Of a stretch of DNA of 64,000 nucleotides, positions 61,649-64,000 are shown one piece after another. The stretch's first letter is position 1. Each line of letters starts with the position of its first letter. Where the stretch lies: positions 6,944,001 through 7,008,000 of the forward strand of contig NZ_JADBEM010000001.1 in assembly GCF_014873875.1 (NCBI RefSeq), given 5' to 3'. The DNA is from Actinopolymorpha pittospori. GTDB taxonomy: Bacteria; Actinomycetota; Actinomycetes; Propionibacteriales; Actinopolymorphaceae. A program made the position numbers and the translations under genes. The notes beneath the pieces were generated by a model. It saw only the letters and a program-made list of their open reading frames with translations. It made no database searches and had not been told where the DNA came from.

Positions 61649-64000
61649 ACGCGCACCCCGCCGTCAAGGGCGTAATCGGAGCTGTTCTCGGAGCTGTCAG
61701 GCTTGGGCTGCCGGTCGGTGATGTGGTCGATGAACGCGTACCCGGTCGCCTCGTCCTTCTGGATGACCACGAACGAGTCCATGTGCCGCTCCAGGCCGGT
61801 GAACTTGTCCTCGGGTGCGCCAACGATGATCTGGAACTTCAGACCCCGCCACGCGGATACGGCTCGGCCGGCGAACTGGCTGTCGGCCTTCACGAACCCC
61901 TCGTCGAGGAACACCGGAGCGAACCGAGGCTGGTCGCGCAGCTCGTCACCGAGGCGGAAGCGGAGCGCGGACCCGATGATGAACGCAATCAGCTCCTGGG
62001 ACTCGCCACCGGATGCGGACCCGAGCTGACGGAGCTCCTGGGCGGCCCACGTGTCGGACCCGACCGGGTACTCGACCGCGTACACCTCGACGTGCTGGCG
62101 CACGTCCAGAAGCTTGTCCCGGCTCGACTTCTCCGAGGAGAACTTCGGATCCTTCGGGCCCCGCAGCAGCGCCATGAAGTCGGTCAGGTCGGCGAACACC
62201 TCGCGCATCTGGTCGAACGTCATCGACTTCGTCGCCAGCGTGGCCATCTTCCGAAGCCGAATGCGGAACTGGCGGACGGTCTCGGTGTTGACGTCGTCGA
62301 TCTTCAGCTTCAGTCGGCCCTTGCGGGCGCCGAACTCGAGCCCTTGGAGGATGTCGTTGATGGGCACGATGCGCGCCTTGATGGCCTCGATCTCGCTCGA
62401 CATCGACTGCGCGAGCGGCAGGAGGTCCTCACCGGCCCACTGCGCGACGGCCCGCTGCCACTCGGCCCGGTTCTGGTACAGCCCGGACGCCTCGAGATCT
62501 TGGAGGATGCGCAGGTAGTCGGGGTACGAGTCGAGGGTGTCGCCGAGGTTCGCGTCGAACCAGTTCGCCCGGTACAGCTCGAACGTGTCGAGCAGCGAAT
62601 CCTCACACCGGCTGACCTCGAGGTTCGCCGCACGCTGCTGATCGGACAGGACCCGCTTCACGGCGCCGAGACGTTCGGTGAACCGGTTCGCCTGCGTGAC
62701 TGGGTCCTCGTCGGTCGCGTCTGCGGTCACCTGGGCGTACACGCCGGATAGGTAGGTCTCCTGCTCGTCGGTCAGCGCGAGCGTCTCGTCGCCCTCGTGC
62801 GGATCTAGGATGCGCGAGGTCTCGTCCTTGCGTTCGACGAGCTTCTGCCACACTCCTTCGGCGCGTTTGGCGACGTTGTGCAGGCCGGCGTCCTTGAGCT
62901 GTGCGAGCCGGTGGAGCTCCTTGAGGTCGTTGATCTGCTTCTGCAGCCCTTGGAGGCGGTTGTCGCTGCCGAGCAGCTCCTCCTGCCGCTTCTTCAGGCC
63001 GTCGATGCGTTCCTCGAGGGTGGCGACGTCGAGCTGCTCCCACTGATAGGTGCCGATCGCGGCGTACGTGGTCGCGCGCTTCTGGTGCTGGCTCGCGGCC
63101 GTGTCGAGGTCTCGGATCCGGTCCATCACGCCGGAGAGTTCGCGTTCGAGGTCGTTGAGCTCGAGCTGGATGGCGTCAATGTCGTCCTCGTTGGAGAACC
63201 CGATGGTGTTCTCGCGGTGCGCGCGCCCGACCGCGGACCGGATGCCGTGGCGGGTCTGGCCGGTTGCGGTGACCCGGAACCCGCCGGCGTCCAGCTCGTC
63301 GGGGTGGTTGACGCACAGCGCGTTCAGTGACCCGTCGGCTAGGTGGGCCTGGAGCCACCCGGCGTACGGGTGGTCGGCGAAGACGAGCTTGCCCAGGATG
63401 CGCCCGGCCTGGTCGGCCCCGGTGGCGCCGTCGAGTGGGAACCGGTGCGGCACGTCGGCGGTGCCGTCGATGAGGTTGACCCGCCCGCCGAGGTTCAGGT
63501 CGTTGAGCGCGCGGGCGACCTCGCGGCGGCGGTGGGCGGGGATGACGATGCGGCGGGCGTCGCCGCCGAGGACGGTTTCGACAGCGGTCCGCCACCGTTC
63601 CTCACCGGGTCGGATGTCGATGAGCTCGGCGACGTACGGCAGCTCGGTGACGGCCATCCCGAGACGCTTGGCGACGGCCTCGCGCAGCGTAACGAGCGGG
63701 CCGCGGATGCGGGTGCCGGAGTCGACCAGGGTGCGCAGATCGTTCTCGAGCTCCTTCTTCCGCTTGCTGTGCTCGGTCAACTTGTTCCGCTCCTCGTACC
63801 GCTCTTCCTGGTACGTCTCGTTCCAGCCGTCGGAGCCCTTCGCGAACGCGCGGGCGGCCTGCTGGATGCTGTCGAAGTCGCCGCGGCTGTTGAACGCCGT
63901 CGACACCTCGGCAGCCAGTGCCGCGAACTGGTCGCGGCGGCCGCGAGTCTGCTCCAGTTGCCCGGAGTAGTTGGCGAGACGGTCCGCGAGACCGGACAGC
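61645..64000 (-). CDS. jetC: Wadjet SMC-like ATPase JetC (partial, N-terminus outside window)
   Basis: At least 785 residues; the frame is open at the right edge, so the N-terminal Walker A is beyond the window. Long coiled-coil segments (EERYEERNKLTEHSKRKKEL and LEERIDGLKKRQEELL) flank a hinge-like region (LPYVAELIDIRPGEERW). The C-terminal ATPase half has the signature LGSASGGESQEL and Walker B FAPVFLDEGFVKAD. This is the MukB-like SMC of the Wadjet system, which recognises and extrudes plasmid DNA. JetA and JetB should lie further right. Confidence 0.88.
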   Translation of the reverse strand, partial: LSGLADRLANYSGQLEQTRGRRDQFAALAAEVSTAFNSRGDFDSIQQAARAFAKGSDGWNETYQEERYEERNKLTEHSKRKKELENDLRTLVDSGTRIRGPLVTLREAVAKRLGMAVTELPYVAELIDIRPGEERWRTAVETVLGGDARRIVIPAHRRREVARALNDLNLGGRVNLIDGTADVPHRFPLDGATGADQAGRILGKLVFADHPYAGWLQAHLADGSLNALCVNHPDELDAGGFRVTATGQTRHGIRSAVGRAHRENTIGFSNEDDIDAIQLELNDLERELSGVMDRIRDLDTAASQHQKRATTYAAIGTYQWEQLDVATLEERIDGLKKRQEELLGSDNRLQGLQKQINDLKELHRLAQLKDAGLHNVAKRAEGVWQKLVERKDETSRILDPHEGDETLALTDEQETYLSGVYAQVTADATDEDPVTQANRFTERLGAVKRVLSDQQRAANLEVSRCEDSLLDTFELYRANWFDANLGDTLDSYPDYLRILQDLEASGLYQNRAEWQRAVAQWAGEDLLPLAQSMSSEIEAIKARIVPINDILQGLEFGARKGRLKLKIDDVNTETVRQFRIRLRKMATLATKSMTFDQMREVFADLTDFMALLRGPKDPKFSSEKSSRDKLLDVRQHVEVYAVEYPVGSDTWAAQELRQLGSASGGESQELIAFIIGSALRFRLGDELRDQPRFAPVFLDEGFVKADSQFAGRAVSAWRGLKFQIIVGAPEDKFTGLERHMDSFVVIQKDEATGYAFIDHITDRQPKPDSSENSSDYALDGGVRV

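Noticed and set aside
1..64000. CRISPR arrays, rRNA genes and complete tRNA genes
   Set aside because: I looked for regularly spaced repeats, rRNA-like blocks and full tRNA T-arm plus acceptor pairs and found none apart from the half tRNA at 24469.

Overview
The window is high-GC DNA with actinobacterial gene families (WhiB-like protein, Tat-exported enzymes, SpdB/DUF2637 and FtsK transfer genes, DUF6300). It most resembles accessory, mobile-element-rich DNA of a filamentous actinomycete such as a Pseudonocardiales or Streptomyces relative; the species cannot be told from the sequence.

Layout. (1) 1-3393, minus strand: a tightly coupled operon with a MoxR-type AAA+ ATPase, a VWA protein carrying an HExxH site, and three small unknown proteins, the last cut by the window edge. 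A 31-bp-arm hairpin separates it from a divergent DUF3846 gene whose last codons are interrupted by an IS701-family element. (2) 5.7-13.5 kb: an uninterrupted pile of insertion sequences (IS1380, IS5, a split DDE element carrying an IS3 element, and a large IS4-like element), several inserted at the same CTAA/CTAAG tip. (3) 13.7-22.8 kb: an intact carbohydrate locus with a Tat-exported hydrolase-like protein, a LacI repressor, a GH51 alpha-L-arabinofuranosidase, and a sugar ABC binding protein with two permeases but no ATPase. Related operator-like palindromes sit before the three transcription units, so the LacI protein probably controls them together. (4) 22.8-25.0 kb: decayed genes and the 3' half of a glycine-type tRNA that looks like an attachment site. 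(5) 25.5-37.0 kb: remains of an integrative conjugative element, with a WhiB-like protein, a membrane protein, an FtsK/TraB-type translocase carrying two inteins, a phosphotransferase, and an SpdB-like DUF2637 gene split by an IS481 element. (6) 37.5-46 kb: a 274-bp duplicated ABC fragment, a 42-residue peptide gene, a 1250-residue fused ABC exporter, an AbiEi/AbiEii toxin-antitoxin pair with its operator, a second phosphotransferase and a GNAT acetyltransferase. (7) 46-51.5 kb: a NYN nuclease and a mirror-symmetric pair of cassettes, each a large unrecognised regulator-like protein followed by a paralogous small membrane protein. (8) 52-64 kb: a PCMT-like methyltransferase, a nucleotidyltransferase, a complete DnaE with a coupled DUF6300 gene, a recombination scar, an MFS exporter, and the JetD and JetC genes of a Wadjet anti-plasmid system that runs off the right edge.

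Apart from the sugar locus, the genes fit a defence and mobility island: toxin-antitoxin, Wadjet, a NYN nuclease, conjugation genes and layered IS elements. The best candidates for something undescribed are the mirrored membrane-microprotein cassettes at 47.4-51.5 kb, the peptide locus facing the exporter at 37.8-42.1 kb, and the ATPase/VWA operon at the left edge. Family names come from recognising the translated sequences by eye; no database search was run.
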